Shown in pieces: positions 1-6,141 of a stretch of 7,935 nt of DNA. Both the position numbers and the translations under genes were made by a program. The DNA comes from Paratractidigestivibacter sp963591565. Lineage in GTDB: Bacteria; Actinomycetota; Coriobacteriia; Coriobacteriales; Atopobiaceae. Under the pieces are notes generated by a model. The model saw only the letters and a list, made by a program, of their open reading frames with translations, was not told the DNA's origin and made no database searches. How positions within the stretch are numbered: position 1 is the stretch's first letter; each line of letters begins with the position of its first letter. The stretch covers positions 1 through 7,935 of the forward strand of contig CAVAUD010000095.1 in assembly GCA_963591565.1 (NCBI GenBank), read 5' to 3'.

Positions 1-411
1 CTAGCCCGTGTAGGCGTCCTCGGGGCGGTTGGTGAAGTCCTGGGCGGCGAGCCAAGCTGCATCGGCGTCGTTCTCGGGCACGTCGACGCGCTCGATCTTG
101 AAGGTCACCGGCCGCGTCCCGTCGTTGCAGCAGGCGATCATCAGGCGCTCGTCGCGGGTCCAGCCGTGCATGATCGAGCCGCCCTGCAGCGCTGTGTACA
201 CATAGCGGCTCACCGCGTCCCAGGCCTCGCCGCAAAAGCGACCATCTGCCAGGTGGTAGAAGTCGTCGCGTTCGGGCGTGCGTTCGAACCAGATCTCCTG
301 GCCCGGCTTGAAGAAAGGACAGGGTCCGCTCGCGGGATCGGCCAGGTAGCGCTCCTGCAGGTCGGGCCGCACGGTGGTCTCGAGCACCGTGACCTTGCAC
401 TTATGGCGCAC
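1..411 (-). CDS. TIGR04076 family small cysteine-rich protein
   Basis: A 136-residue protein of unknown biochemical role. It matches what I know of the TIGR04076 family: an N-terminal KCKVTVLETT strand, a GPCPFFKPGQE segment (residues 29-39), a C-G-E-A-W motif near 60-64 and an ACCNDGTRPVTFKIE core at 93-107. Cysteines 5, 31, 60, 94 and 95 fall at the family's conserved positions and could bind a metal; that is inference. Residues 111-136 extend beyond the roughly 95-110 residues usual for the family. The start is a GTG at 409-411, chosen because the conserved strand begins right after it; an in-frame GTG at codon 14 would remove that strand. It begins 6 nt after the permease stop codon, with GAGAAGG about 11 nt upstream inside the end of the permease gene, so it is probably translationally coupled. 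The stop codon occupies the first three bases of the window. No signal peptide or membrane segment is seen. Confidence 0.8.
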   Translation of the reverse strand: MRHKCKVTVLETTVRPDLQERYLADPASGPCPFFKPGQEIWFERTPERDDFYHLADGRFCGEAWDAVSRYVYTALQGGSIMHGWTRDERLMIACCNDGTRPVTFKIERVDVPENDADAAWLAAQDFTNRPEDAYTG

Positions 412-417
412 GGTGGT

Positions 418-1854
418 CTAGGCCTTCTCGGCCGCGGGCTCGGCCTCGCCCGCAGCGTCCTCGTCGCGGTAGCCCCAAACCCAGACCAGCGCGAAGGTCA
501 CGACGAAGCCGATAACCGCGGCGACGCAGGCGTTGATGAAGTTGCCCATGCCGTCGGGGCCGATGAACGCGGGCATCGACAAAAGGCCCGGCGAGATGAA
601 CGCGTAGCACTTCACGCCTGTGATGCCTGAGTAGAAGCCGCCGCACGCGCCGCCGATCATGACGCAGGTCAGGACCTTCTTGAAGTTGAGGGTGACACCA
701 AAGAGCGCGGGCTCGGTCGTGCCGAGGATCGCCGTGATGCCGGCGGTGATGGCGGTCTCCTTGAGCTCGACCTTCTTGCTCTTGAGGCCGACGGCCAGCG
801 CCGCCGCGCCCTGCGCGATGTTGGAGGGGAGGTTACCCGGGCAGCAGATCTGCTCGAAGCCCTGAGCGGCCAGCGACTGCATCATGAAGGGCACGATGCC
901 GTAGTGCATGCCGGTGGTGACCATGAGCGGGAAAATGGCGCCGACCAGCGTCGGGACAAGCCAAGGCACGTAGGCCGACAAGCCGTCGAGACCCGCGGAG
1001 ACCAGGTTGCCAAACAGGAAGCCCAAGGGACCCAGCACAATGAAGGTCAGCGCGCCCACGACCACCATGCACACGACGGGCTTGAAGAAGAAGCGGGCCA
1101 GCTTGGGGATCACGCGGTCGCAGGCCTTCTCGACAAAGTACAGGGCGCCCACCATGAGCAGGGCCGGAATGACCGAGGAGCTATAGGTCGCCAGGGTCAC
1201 CGGCAGGCCAAACATCGACGAGAAGTTGATCGCGAAGGCGTCGGTGATCATGGCCGTGTAGGTGGGGTGCAGCATGGCGCCCGCGATCGCGACGGCCAGG
1301 AAGCTGTTGCAGCCCGCCTTCTTGGACGCCGTGTAGGCGAGCATCACCGGCAGGAAGTACAGCGGGGCGTCTCCGATGAGGTTCACGAAAACGTAGGTGC
1401 TGTCCTCGGCAGATACGCCGAGAAGAACTGCGATGGCGAGAAGGGACTTGATCAGGCCGGCGCCGATGATGGCGGGCAGGATCGGGGTGAAGACCGAGCT
1501 CACGAAGTCGAAGACGACGTCGAGGACGCGCTTCTTGGCACGGGCGGCAGGGCCGCCGGTCGCAGCAGCATCGGCGGCAGCGGAGTCCGTCGCGGCCTGG
1601 CCGGCGTCGGCGGGGAGAAGCCCCTGCAGCGCGGCGAAGACGCCCGGCACCTCGGCGCCGATGATGCACTGGTACTGGCCGCCGCCATGCGCGATGTTGA
1701 TAACGCCCTCGATAGCCTTGACCTCGGCATCGTTGGCGAGAGACTCATCTGCCAGCGTGAGGCGCAGGCGCGTCGCGCAGTGGGTCGACGCCTTGATGTT
1801 GCCGGCGCCGCCCACCTTCTCCAAGATCTCGGCGGCTACTTTCTTGTGGTCCAT
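418..1854 (-). CDS. PTS EIIBC permease, beta-glucoside/sucrose/trehalose (Glc) superfamily
   Basis: A 478-residue inner-membrane sugar transporter of the phosphoenolpyruvate phosphotransferase system, which phosphorylates its sugar during uptake. Residues 1-80 form the EIIB domain, with the phosphorylated cysteine C26 in the STHCATRLRL motif. An Ala-rich linker covers about 81-105, followed by the multi-span EIIC domain (about 110-462). Family motifs in EIIC include GLPVTLATYSSSVIP (216-230), GMHYGIVP (315-322) and GTTEPALFGV (378-387). The order and motifs fit the BglF/ScrA/TreB branch. BglF-type proteins usually carry a C-terminal EIIA domain (about 620 residues in all); here the chain ends in a short acidic, Ala-rich tail, so EIIA must be supplied in trans. 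The ATG at 1852-1854 has a good AAGGAG six bases upstream. It is the middle gene of the operon, after the flavin oxidoreductase. Substrate cannot be read from sequence; a beta-glucoside is the first guess. No phospho-glycosidase is nearby. Confidence 0.92.
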   Translation of the reverse strand: MDHKKVAAEILEKVGGAGNIKASTHCATRLRLTLADESLANDAEVKAIEGVINIAHGGGQYQCIIGAEVPGVFAALQGLLPADAGQAATDSAAADAAATGGPAARAKKRVLDVVFDFVSSVFTPILPAIIGAGLIKSLLAIAVLLGVSAEDSTYVFVNLIGDAPLYFLPVMLAYTASKKAGCNSFLAVAIAGAMLHPTYTAMITDAFAINFSSMFGLPVTLATYSSSVIPALLMVGALYFVEKACDRVIPKLARFFFKPVVCMVVVGALTFIVLGPLGFLFGNLVSAGLDGLSAYVPWLVPTLVGAIFPLMVTTGMHYGIVPFMMQSLAAQGFEQICCPGNLPSNIAQGAAALAVGLKSKKVELKETAITAGITAILGTTEPALFGVTLNFKKVLTCVMIGGACGGFYSGITGVKCYAFISPGLLSMPAFIGPDGMGNFINACVAAVIGFVVTFALVWVWGYRDEDAAGEAEPAAEKA

Positions 1855-1873
1855 GCTTTTCTCCTTTTCCTCG

Positions 1874-1890
1874 GGGCCGCGTAACGGCCC
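1874..1890 (-). other. Small intercistronic hairpin between oxidoreductase and permease genes
   Basis: A 6-bp perfect stem (GGGCCG/CGGCCC) closes a 5-nt loop in the 69-nt spacer between the oxidoreductase stop and the permease start, just before the permease ribosome binding site. A competing stem GTAAC/GTTAC (1881-1885 with 1893-1897) overlaps it. There is no run of T on the transcribed strand, so it is not a classical terminator. It may only mark a processing or stability element separating expression of the two genes. The stem is short for such a GC-rich genome and could be chance. Confidence 0.3.
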
Positions 1891-1923
1891 TCGTTACTGC
1901 CTTAGTGGCGAGACAAACGCGGC

Positions 1924-3921
1924 CTACAGCCCCGCCGCGATGACGTGTCCCTCCTCGACCGCCGCGGCGATCTTGCGGGCCCGCACGGCGTCGCCGATCT
2001 CGTAGACCTCGGCCACACAGTCGCGCAGCTCGTCTGCCAGCGGGTTCGTGTTGCGGTAGCCCACGGCGACCACGACTGCGTCGCAGGCGATTCGCTCGGC
2101 GCGCTTCTCGCCACCGTTCGTGCCGACCACCTCGACCTCGATGAAGCCGTCGCCCACGCCGGTGAGGCAGGTCGACTCATGGACCACGGCGCCCGTCGCG
2201 GCCAAGGTCGCCAGCTGCTCGCCGCGCGTCACGTAGCTCGCGTCGAGAAGGACCTCCTCGCGCATCTCGACCAGGTGGCAGGCGCATCCCGCGTCGGCCA
2301 GGACGCTCACGGTCTCACAGCCCACCAGGCCGCCGCCGATCACGGCGACGGTACCGGCGACCTGGGCGCAGCCGCTCAAAACGTCGTCGGCCACGTGCGC
2401 GAAGCCGCGCCCCAGGGCCTCTTCCATGCCCGGGACGCGCGGCACGATGGGCGTCGCGCCCAAGGCCACGATCGCCGCGTCGGGGGCCAACGCCTCCACG
2501 CTCTCGCGCGTGGCCTCGCAGCCCAGGCGCACGTCAACGCCCGAGCGGCCAAGCTCGAAGCGCAGGTAATCGCGGTAGGCCAGGTACTGCTTCTTGTACG
2601 AGGGCGCCGCCACGATGCCCAGCTTGCCGCCCACCTCTTGGCCGCGCTCGAGCAAGACGACCTCGTGCCCGCGGCGCGCCGCGGTCAAGGCCGCCTCGAT
2701 GCCGCCGGGGCCACCGCCCACCACGGCCACGCGTTTCTTCTCGCATGCCGGCGCAACGCCGCCCTCGAACTCGTGGCCCAACTCGGCGTTGACCGCGCAC
2801 TTCGCGCCCTTGCCCTCCCACAGGGTGTGCAGGCAGTAGTTGCAGCGCAGGCACTGACGGCGCGGCAGCTCGCGCCCATAGCGCTCCACCAGGTCGGGGT
2901 TGGCGATCCACATGCGTCCCAGGCTAAAGAAATCGGCCTCGCCCGCCTCGAGCATGGCCTGCATGCGCGTCGGGTCGTCCAAGCGGTTCTCGAAGATGCA
3001 GGGCTTCTCCACCGCGGCCTTAAAGCGCGCGAAGTTCTCGACGTAGGGCGCGTTGTCGTGGTAGCACGAGGGCACGATGTCGGCCTGGTCGTAGTAGTTG
3101 CCGATGCGCAGCTGGTAAGCGTCGACAAGGCCCCGGCGCTCAAGCTCGCGGGCCACCTCGATCTGCTCGTCCACCGTGATACCCGCGCAAGGCGCCACGC
3201 CCTCGGGCAAAAGATCGTCCATGTTGACGCCCAAGATCACGGGGTAGCTCTCCCCCACCTCGGCGCGCACGGCCTCGAGGGTCTCGACCAAAAAACGCAT
3301 GCGCTTCTCAGCCGTGCCACCGTACTCGTCGGTGCGCTGGTTCCACGCCGGCGAGAGGAACTGGTTGATGAGGTAGCCGCCCTGGCCCATGACCAGCAGG
3401 CAGTCGAAGCCGGCACGCTTCAAGCGCCCGGCCGCCGCGGCGTAGGTCCGGATCATATGGGCAATCTCGCCCTTGGTCATCTCACGCGCGCGCAGCTTCG
3501 GGTCGTACTGGGTCTGGCACGGCGAGGGCGCGATCGGGTCGATTCCCGCCTGCGGGGTATCGTAGTAGCGCCCCGAGCCCATCGTCAGCTCGCAGCCGAT
3601 CTTGGCGCCGTAGACGTGGACCATATCGGCCGCCTCGGCGAACTCCTTGATCCTCTCGTCACGGTCGATAAGCGGGAACTGCATGTCGTATGGGTAGGGC
3701 ATGACCTCGCGCTCGGCCTGCACCGCACAGGTAAAAATCAGGCCGCAGCCGCCCTTGGCGCGCGCCTCGAAGACCTTCGCGTGGCGGTAGGTGAGCGTCG
3801 AGTCAAACGAGTTGCCCGTGAAGTACTTGAAGTCCATCGGCGCCATGCAGATGCGGTTCTTGAGGCGCATCGTGCCGATGCTCGCGGGTTTGAGCAGGTC
3901 GCCGTACGTGTTCCAGGTCAT
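1924..3921 (-). CDS. NADH:flavin oxidoreductase, Old Yellow Enzyme/2,4-dienoyl-CoA reductase (FadH/BaiCD) type
   Basis: A 665-residue cytosolic ene-reductase expected to carry FMN, a [4Fe-4S] cluster and FAD and to use NAD(P)H to reduce an activated C=C bond. An FMN-binding TIM barrel spans about 1-345; it includes GGYLINQFLSP (181-191), whose Tyr183 matches the FadH active-site tyrosine, then NQRTDEYGG (194-202). The cluster ligands are C357, C360, C363 and C375 (C-x2-C-x2-C-x11-C, the spacing start seen in trimethylamine dehydrogenase rather than FadH's C-x2-C-x3-C). An FAD Rossmann motif VAVVGGGPGGIEAA lies at 398-411, an NAD(P)H motif VAVIGGGLVGCETV at 525-538, and the final FAD motif YEIGDA at 640-645. 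Length is that of the family (about 640-680). The ATG at 3919-3921 has GGAGGGG six bases upstream. It is the first gene of the operon, divergent from a Crp/Fnr regulator. The substrate could be an enoyl-CoA, a steroid or bile-acid enone, or a plant aglycone; sequence alone does not decide. Confidence 0.93.
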   Translation of the reverse strand: MTWNTYGDLLKPASIGTMRLKNRICMAPMDFKYFTGNSFDSTLTYRHAKVFEARAKGGCGLIFTCAVQAEREVMPYPYDMQFPLIDRDERIKEFAEAADMVHVYGAKIGCELTMGSGRYYDTPQAGIDPIAPSPCQTQYDPKLRAREMTKGEIAHMIRTYAAAAGRLKRAGFDCLLVMGQGGYLINQFLSPAWNQRTDEYGGTAEKRMRFLVETLEAVRAEVGESYPVILGVNMDDLLPEGVAPCAGITVDEQIEVARELERRGLVDAYQLRIGNYYDQADIVPSCYHDNAPYVENFARFKAAVEKPCIFENRLDDPTRMQAMLEAGEADFFSLGRMWIANPDLVERYGRELPRRQCLRCNYCLHTLWEGKGAKCAVNAELGHEFEGGVAPACEKKRVAVVGGGPGGIEAALTAARRGHEVVLLERGQEVGGKLGIVAAPSYKKQYLAYRDYLRFELGRSGVDVRLGCEATRESVEALAPDAAIVALGATPIVPRVPGMEEALGRGFAHVADDVLSGCAQVAGTVAVIGGGLVGCETVSVLADAGCACHLVEMREEVLLDASYVTRGEQLATLAATGAVVHESTCLTGVGDGFIEVEVVGTNGGEKRAERIACDAVVVAVGYRNTNPLADELRDCVAEVYEIGDAVRARKIAAAVEEGHVIAAGL

Positions 3922-4036
3922 GCGCGTCCCCTCCGTCGGGTCGTTGGCGCGCCAGCGGCTCCCCCATCGCCGGCCGCGCCCCTCTCATACACAGGAGAGA
4001 TTCGCGCACTCGGCCGATTCGCTCTGTAGCCTGGGT

Positions 4037-4050
4037 TACACAAGGGTGTA
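4037..4050. promoter_or_regulatory. Candidate Crp/Fnr-family operator TACAC-N4-GTGTA
   Basis: A perfect 5-bp inverted repeat with a 4-nt spacer (AAGG) lies in the divergent intergenic region. The 5-4-5 geometry is that of Fnr sites (TTGAT-N4-ATCAA) and of the CprK dehalobox (TTAAT-N4-ATTAA); CRP sites use a 6-nt spacer. The centre is about 67 nt before the regulator start codon and 122 nt before the oxidoreductase start. Assignment to the adjacent regulator is inference from position and geometry. Confidence 0.55.
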
Positions 4051-4095
4051 TTTTTTCTTTGCTCAGGCGAGAAGACCTGCGCGCCCGACGCCGGT

Positions 4096-4103
4096 GAGAA
4101 AGG
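4096..4103 (+). promoter_or_regulatory. Ribosome binding site fixing the TTG start of the Crp/Fnr gene
   Basis: GAGAAAGG lies 7 nt before the TTG at 4111 and supports this non-ATG start. No in-frame ATG exists upstream near the start, and later in-frame starts would cut into the sensor domain. Confidence 0.55.
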
Positions 4104-4110
4104 CTTTACC

Positions 4111-4803
4111 TTGCTCGTACCTCGTTACCTGTACAAAGACGATTTCTCGCCCTTCCTGGACGAGCTGCGCGAGCTGCCTCACGTCGAACGGCGCTTCTCG
4201 CGCGGAGAATACCTCTGGCGGCCCGGCGACCTCATCGAGCAGGTCCATTACATCATCGAGGGCGTAGCCCGCACATCGTTCATCAACGAGGACGGACGCG
4301 CGAAGGTCCTGTTCTACCACGGCGCCGGTATGGTCTTTCCCGGCTGCCACGAGTCGCAGTTCGCCATCGAGCGCTCCATCGTTACCGAGGCGATGAGCCC
4401 CATGCGCACGCTCGAGTTCGCGCGGGCCGATTTCCTCGCCCTGGCGCGCAGAGACGCGCAGATCGGCGCGACGATGTTCGAAAACTACGCCCGTTACATC
4501 AATCTTCTAATCTTCGAGTCCGCCCACCAGGAGAGATGCGAGGCACAGGTCAAGCTCTGCAATGTCCTTGAGCTGCTGGCGAGAGACGCCGAGCGCGGGC
4601 AGGGCCCAGGCGACGGGCACAGCCGCCGCATCGACATCAGCCAAGGGGACCTCGCAGAGATTCTCGCCATGAATCGCGTGAGCGTCGCGCGCCTCATGGG
4701 CAAGCTTGCCGACGCAGGTATCGTGGCCACTCACCGAGGCTGGGTAGAGATCCTGGACCGCGAGGCCCTTCTCTCTCGCTGCACCGGCGAGGTCGCGGTT
4801 TAA
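4111..4803 (+). CDS. Crp/Fnr-family transcriptional regulator (CprK-like, ligand unknown)
   Basis: A 230-residue one-component regulator. An N-terminal cyclic-nucleotide-binding-type beta barrel spans about 20-115, with GEYLWRPGD (32-40) and the IIEGVARTSFINEDGR strand pair (48-63). A long dimerisation helix covers about 118-158, and a C-terminal winged helix-turn-helix about 145-220, with recognition segment SQGDLAEILAMNRVSVARLM (177-196). The region where CRP holds cAMP through its GE...RS motif reads GMVFPGCHES instead, so cAMP binding is unlikely. There is no N-terminal cysteine cluster as in oxygen-sensing Fnr; the only cysteines are C79, C143, C150 and C224. This leaves a CprK-type small-molecule sensor as the best guess; CprK in Desulfitobacterium binds chlorinated hydroxyphenylacetates. 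The gene is divergent from the oxidoreductase operon with a matching dyad between them, so it most likely controls that operon and perhaps itself. The start is TTG. Confidence 0.9.
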   Translation: MLVPRYLYKDDFSPFLDELRELPHVERRFSRGEYLWRPGDLIEQVHYIIEGVARTSFINEDGRAKVLFYHGAGMVFPGCHESQFAIERSIVTEAMSPMRTLEFARADFLALARRDAQIGATMFENYARYINLLIFESAHQERCEAQVKLCNVLELLARDAERGQGPGDGHSRRIDISQGDLAEILAMNRVSVARLMGKLADAGIVATHRGWVEILDREALLSRCTGEVAV

Positions 4804-4883
4804 GCGGCGAGACGGGCGCGGCGCACCCGGGGTGCGGGCTGGCTTCGCGGCCGGGCGGTCTTCTCGCTCGCCCTTCTCGCCGC
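4804..4883 (+). terminator. Long imperfect inverted repeat after the regulator stop, probable terminator
   Basis: Starting on the base after the TAA stop, GCGGCGAGA (4804-4812) pairs perfectly with TCTCGCCGC (4875-4883). After a C/T mismatch, GGGCG (4814-4818) pairs with CGCCC (4869-4873), giving 14 bp in all. The arm encloses a second hairpin, CGCACC-CGG-GGTGCG (4822-4836). It is not followed by a T-run, so it would be a U-tract-less terminator or a 3' stabiliser. Position supports transcription termination of the regulator gene. Confidence 0.55.
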
Positions 4884-4900
4884 CGAAATCTGGTTACTTT

Positions 4901-4978
4901 CGTCAGGTTGACGTTCCTCGGGCGCAGGCTTTACGCGGGCGGGGCATAATCTGTCGCGTTAAACCACGCGCAAAGGAG
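4901..4978 (+). promoter_or_regulatory. Leader of the HAD gene: candidate -10, two small dyads, ribosome binding site
   Basis: CATAAT at 4945-4950 is a plausible -10 but has no good -35 at 17 nt. A TTGACG at 4908-4913 is too far from it and is itself part of a perfect dyad CGTCA-GGT-TGACG (4901-4913). A second dyad CGCGT-N6-ACGCG (4955-4970) would fall at the very start of the transcript and ends one base before the AAAGGAG ribosome binding site (4972-4978). That site lies 8 nt before the TTG start and supports it. Either dyad could be an operator or a 5' mRNA hairpin; neither is a known motif to me. Confidence 0.4.
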
Positions 4979-4986
4979 TCTCGCAC

Positions 4987-5880
4987 TTGAGCAGCATCGA
5001 TACCGGCCGCGCCGGCCGCAGCTTCGACCTTATCGCCTTCGACCTGGACGGGACCGTCTTCTCGACGCCCACGAACCAGGTCATCAGCCCGCGTGTCTGC
5101 GCCGCGCTTGAGGCGGCCCACGAGGCGGGGGTCGCCATCGCGGTCGCCTCGGGCCGGCCTGCCTGGATGCTGGGCGAGCAGATTCCCGCGGCGCCCTGGA
5201 TGGACTGGGCGATCACCTGCAACGGGTCGCGCGTCCTGGGATACCAGCGCCATGACCTGGACTTTTCTTGCGGATTCTCGCGCAAGCTGGCCGAGGACGT
5301 GCTTGCGTGTTTGGACGAGCTGGGCGCGAGCTCGAGCATCCACACCAACCGCGCGACCCTTATCGAGCGCCGGCAACTCAAGATCATGGTCGGCGACCTC
5401 AAGGACCAGACGGCTGCCGCGGGCGAGCAGTTCCCGGACAACCCCATCGACGAGCTTTTGCGCTCCTTCGGCGCGGCCGAGATCGAGTCGGCCGTCGAGG
5501 CGTTTGCGGCCCGGCCCGATGAGCAGCTGGACAAGGTCGACTGCCGGCTCGCGTCGCCTCAGGCAGCCGACGAGCTGGTGGCCCGCCTGGGGGCGCTGGG
5601 CGGCGTCGCCGTCGCGCGTCTCAACCCGGTTAACTTCGAGCTCACGAGCGCCGCCGCCTCGAAGGGTAACGCGACCTGCGAGCTTTGCCGGCGCCTGGGG
5701 ATTGACCCGGCCCGCGCCGTGGCCTTCGGCGACTCGGGCAACGACCTGTCCATGACGGGCCGCGAGCTCACCTTCGTGGCCATGGGCAACGCGGCACCCG
5801 AGGTCAAGGCCGCAGCCGACGACGTGACGGATTCCGTCTTCGACGACGGTGTGGCCACCTGGATCGAGGCGCGGCTCTAG
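4987..5880 (+). CDS. Cof-type HAD-superfamily (IIB) phosphatase
   Basis: A 297-residue cytosolic hydrolase expected to remove phosphate from small metabolites such as sugar phosphates or nucleotides. Motif I is FDLDGT (18-23), with nucleophile D19 and acid/base D21. Motif II is the serine of ASGR (54-57), motif III is K226 in the SKGNA segment, and motif IV is FGDSGNDLSM (247-256), with D249 and D253 for magnesium. The large alpha/beta cap between motifs II and III is that of subclass IIB (Cof/YidA/SupH). All catalytic residues are present and the length is normal for the family (about 260-300). The start is TTG with AAAGGAG 8 nt upstream; about 12 residues precede the first core strand. It appears to be a single-gene unit, after the regulator's terminator and convergent with the XRE operon. 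A role in dephosphorylating the PTS product is possible but unsupported, since these enzymes are promiscuous. Confidence 0.93.
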   Translation: MSSIDTGRAGRSFDLIAFDLDGTVFSTPTNQVISPRVCAALEAAHEAGVAIAVASGRPAWMLGEQIPAAPWMDWAITCNGSRVLGYQRHDLDFSCGFSRKLAEDVLACLDELGASSSIHTNRATLIERRQLKIMVGDLKDQTAAAGEQFPDNPIDELLRSFGAAEIESAVEAFAARPDEQLDKVDCRLASPQAADELVARLGALGGVAVARLNPVNFELTSAAASKGNATCELCRRLGIDPARAVAFGDSGNDLSMTGRELTFVAMGNAAPEVKAAADDVTDSVFDDGVATWIEARL

Positions 5881-5917
5881 GGCTTCTCACCAGGGGCTTC
5901 TCGCCGGGCTTCTCGCC
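5880..5917. repeat. Three tandem copies of a 12-nt repeat between convergent genes
   Basis: Copies of GGGCTTCTC(A/G)CC lie at 5880-5891, 5894-5905 and 5906-5917; the last two abut and are identical, while the first has one A-for-G change and is followed by an extra AG. The repeats fill the whole 36-nt spacer and touch both stop codons. The HAD stop supplies the first G and the XRE stop begins in the last C. Each unit can form only a 3-bp GGC/GCC mini-stem, so a classical terminator is not formed. Confidence 0.85.
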
Positions 5918-6132
5918 TACTCGTCGTCCCCGTCCTCGATGTACTCGAGGATATCGCCGGGCTCGCAGCCCAGCTCGCGGCAGATCGCGTTCAAGGTCGA
6001 GAACCTGATGGCGCTCACCTTGCCCGTCTTGATGCGCGAGAGGTTGACCTCGGACAGGCCGATCTTCTCGGCCAGGTCCTTCGAGCGCATCTTCTTGTCT
6101 GCCAGCACCCGGTCGAGGCGCAAAACTATCAT
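5917..6132 (-). CDS. Small XRE/Cro-CI family regulator (YozG-like)
   Basis: A 71-residue DNA-binding protein consisting of little more than one helix-turn-helix domain. Helices cover about 6-60, with the HTH SKDLAEKIGLSEVNLSRIKTGK at roughly 17-38 and the typical GCEPGDILEYI ending. The acidic tail EDGDDE follows. In many Firmicutes and Actinobacteria such YozG-like proteins are encoded directly after a DUF2975 membrane protein, exactly as here. The ATG at 6130-6132 lies 9 nt after the preceding stop. The ribosome binding site GAGGAG overlaps that TGA stop, so translation is probably coupled. It probably regulates its own operon, and the membrane partners may modulate it; both points are inference. 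No sensor domain or transmembrane segment is present. Confidence 0.92.
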   Translation of the reverse strand: MIVLRLDRVLADKKMRSKDLAEKIGLSEVNLSRIKTGKVSAIRFSTLNAICRELGCEPGDILEYIEDGDDE

Positions 6133-6141
6133 GCGAGCTCC

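Larger units (their letters stand above)
3922..4110. promoter_or_regulatory. Divergent control region between oxidoreductase operon and Crp/Fnr regulator
   Basis: This 189-nt spacer separates two divergent starts and must hold both promoters. Its centre (about 4030-4062) is the most AT-rich stretch nearby, including a run of six T after the TACAC-N4-GTGTA dyad. A GATTCGC direct repeat (3999-4005 and 4016-4022) and a short CTCTC/GAGAG inverted repeat (3982-3999) also lie here. I find no clean sigma-70 -35/-10 pair on either strand, which fits promoters that depend on an activator. No small gene is evident. Confidence 0.6.

Noticed and set aside
418..1854. Full BglF-type EIIBCA permease
   Set aside because: The chain ends about 16 residues after the last membrane segment, so there is no EIIA domain. 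The next gene is a TIGR04076 protein, not a detached EIIA.
904..1884. 326-codon open frame on the plus strand
   Set aside because: Antisense of the PTS permease. The translation is low-complexity (Asp, Glu, His, Arg, Gly) with no family resemblance.
1945..4029. 694-codon open frame on the plus strand
   Set aside because: It is the antisense of the flavin oxidoreductase. It is long because GC-rich codons leave few stops; its translation is rich in Arg, His, Ala and Gly and shows no domain, while the minus frame has clear cofactor motifs.
4037..4056. Terminator reading of the TACAC/GTGTA dyad followed by six T
   Set aside because: A 5-bp AT-containing stem with a 4-nt loop is too weak, and no gene ends here; it lies between two divergent starts. 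An operator fits better.
4804..4986. tRNA or other structured RNA gene in the spacer
   Set aside because: No cloverleaf, T-loop (GGTTCGAATCC-like) or anticodon arm is visible; the main structure is the inverted repeat after the stop codon.
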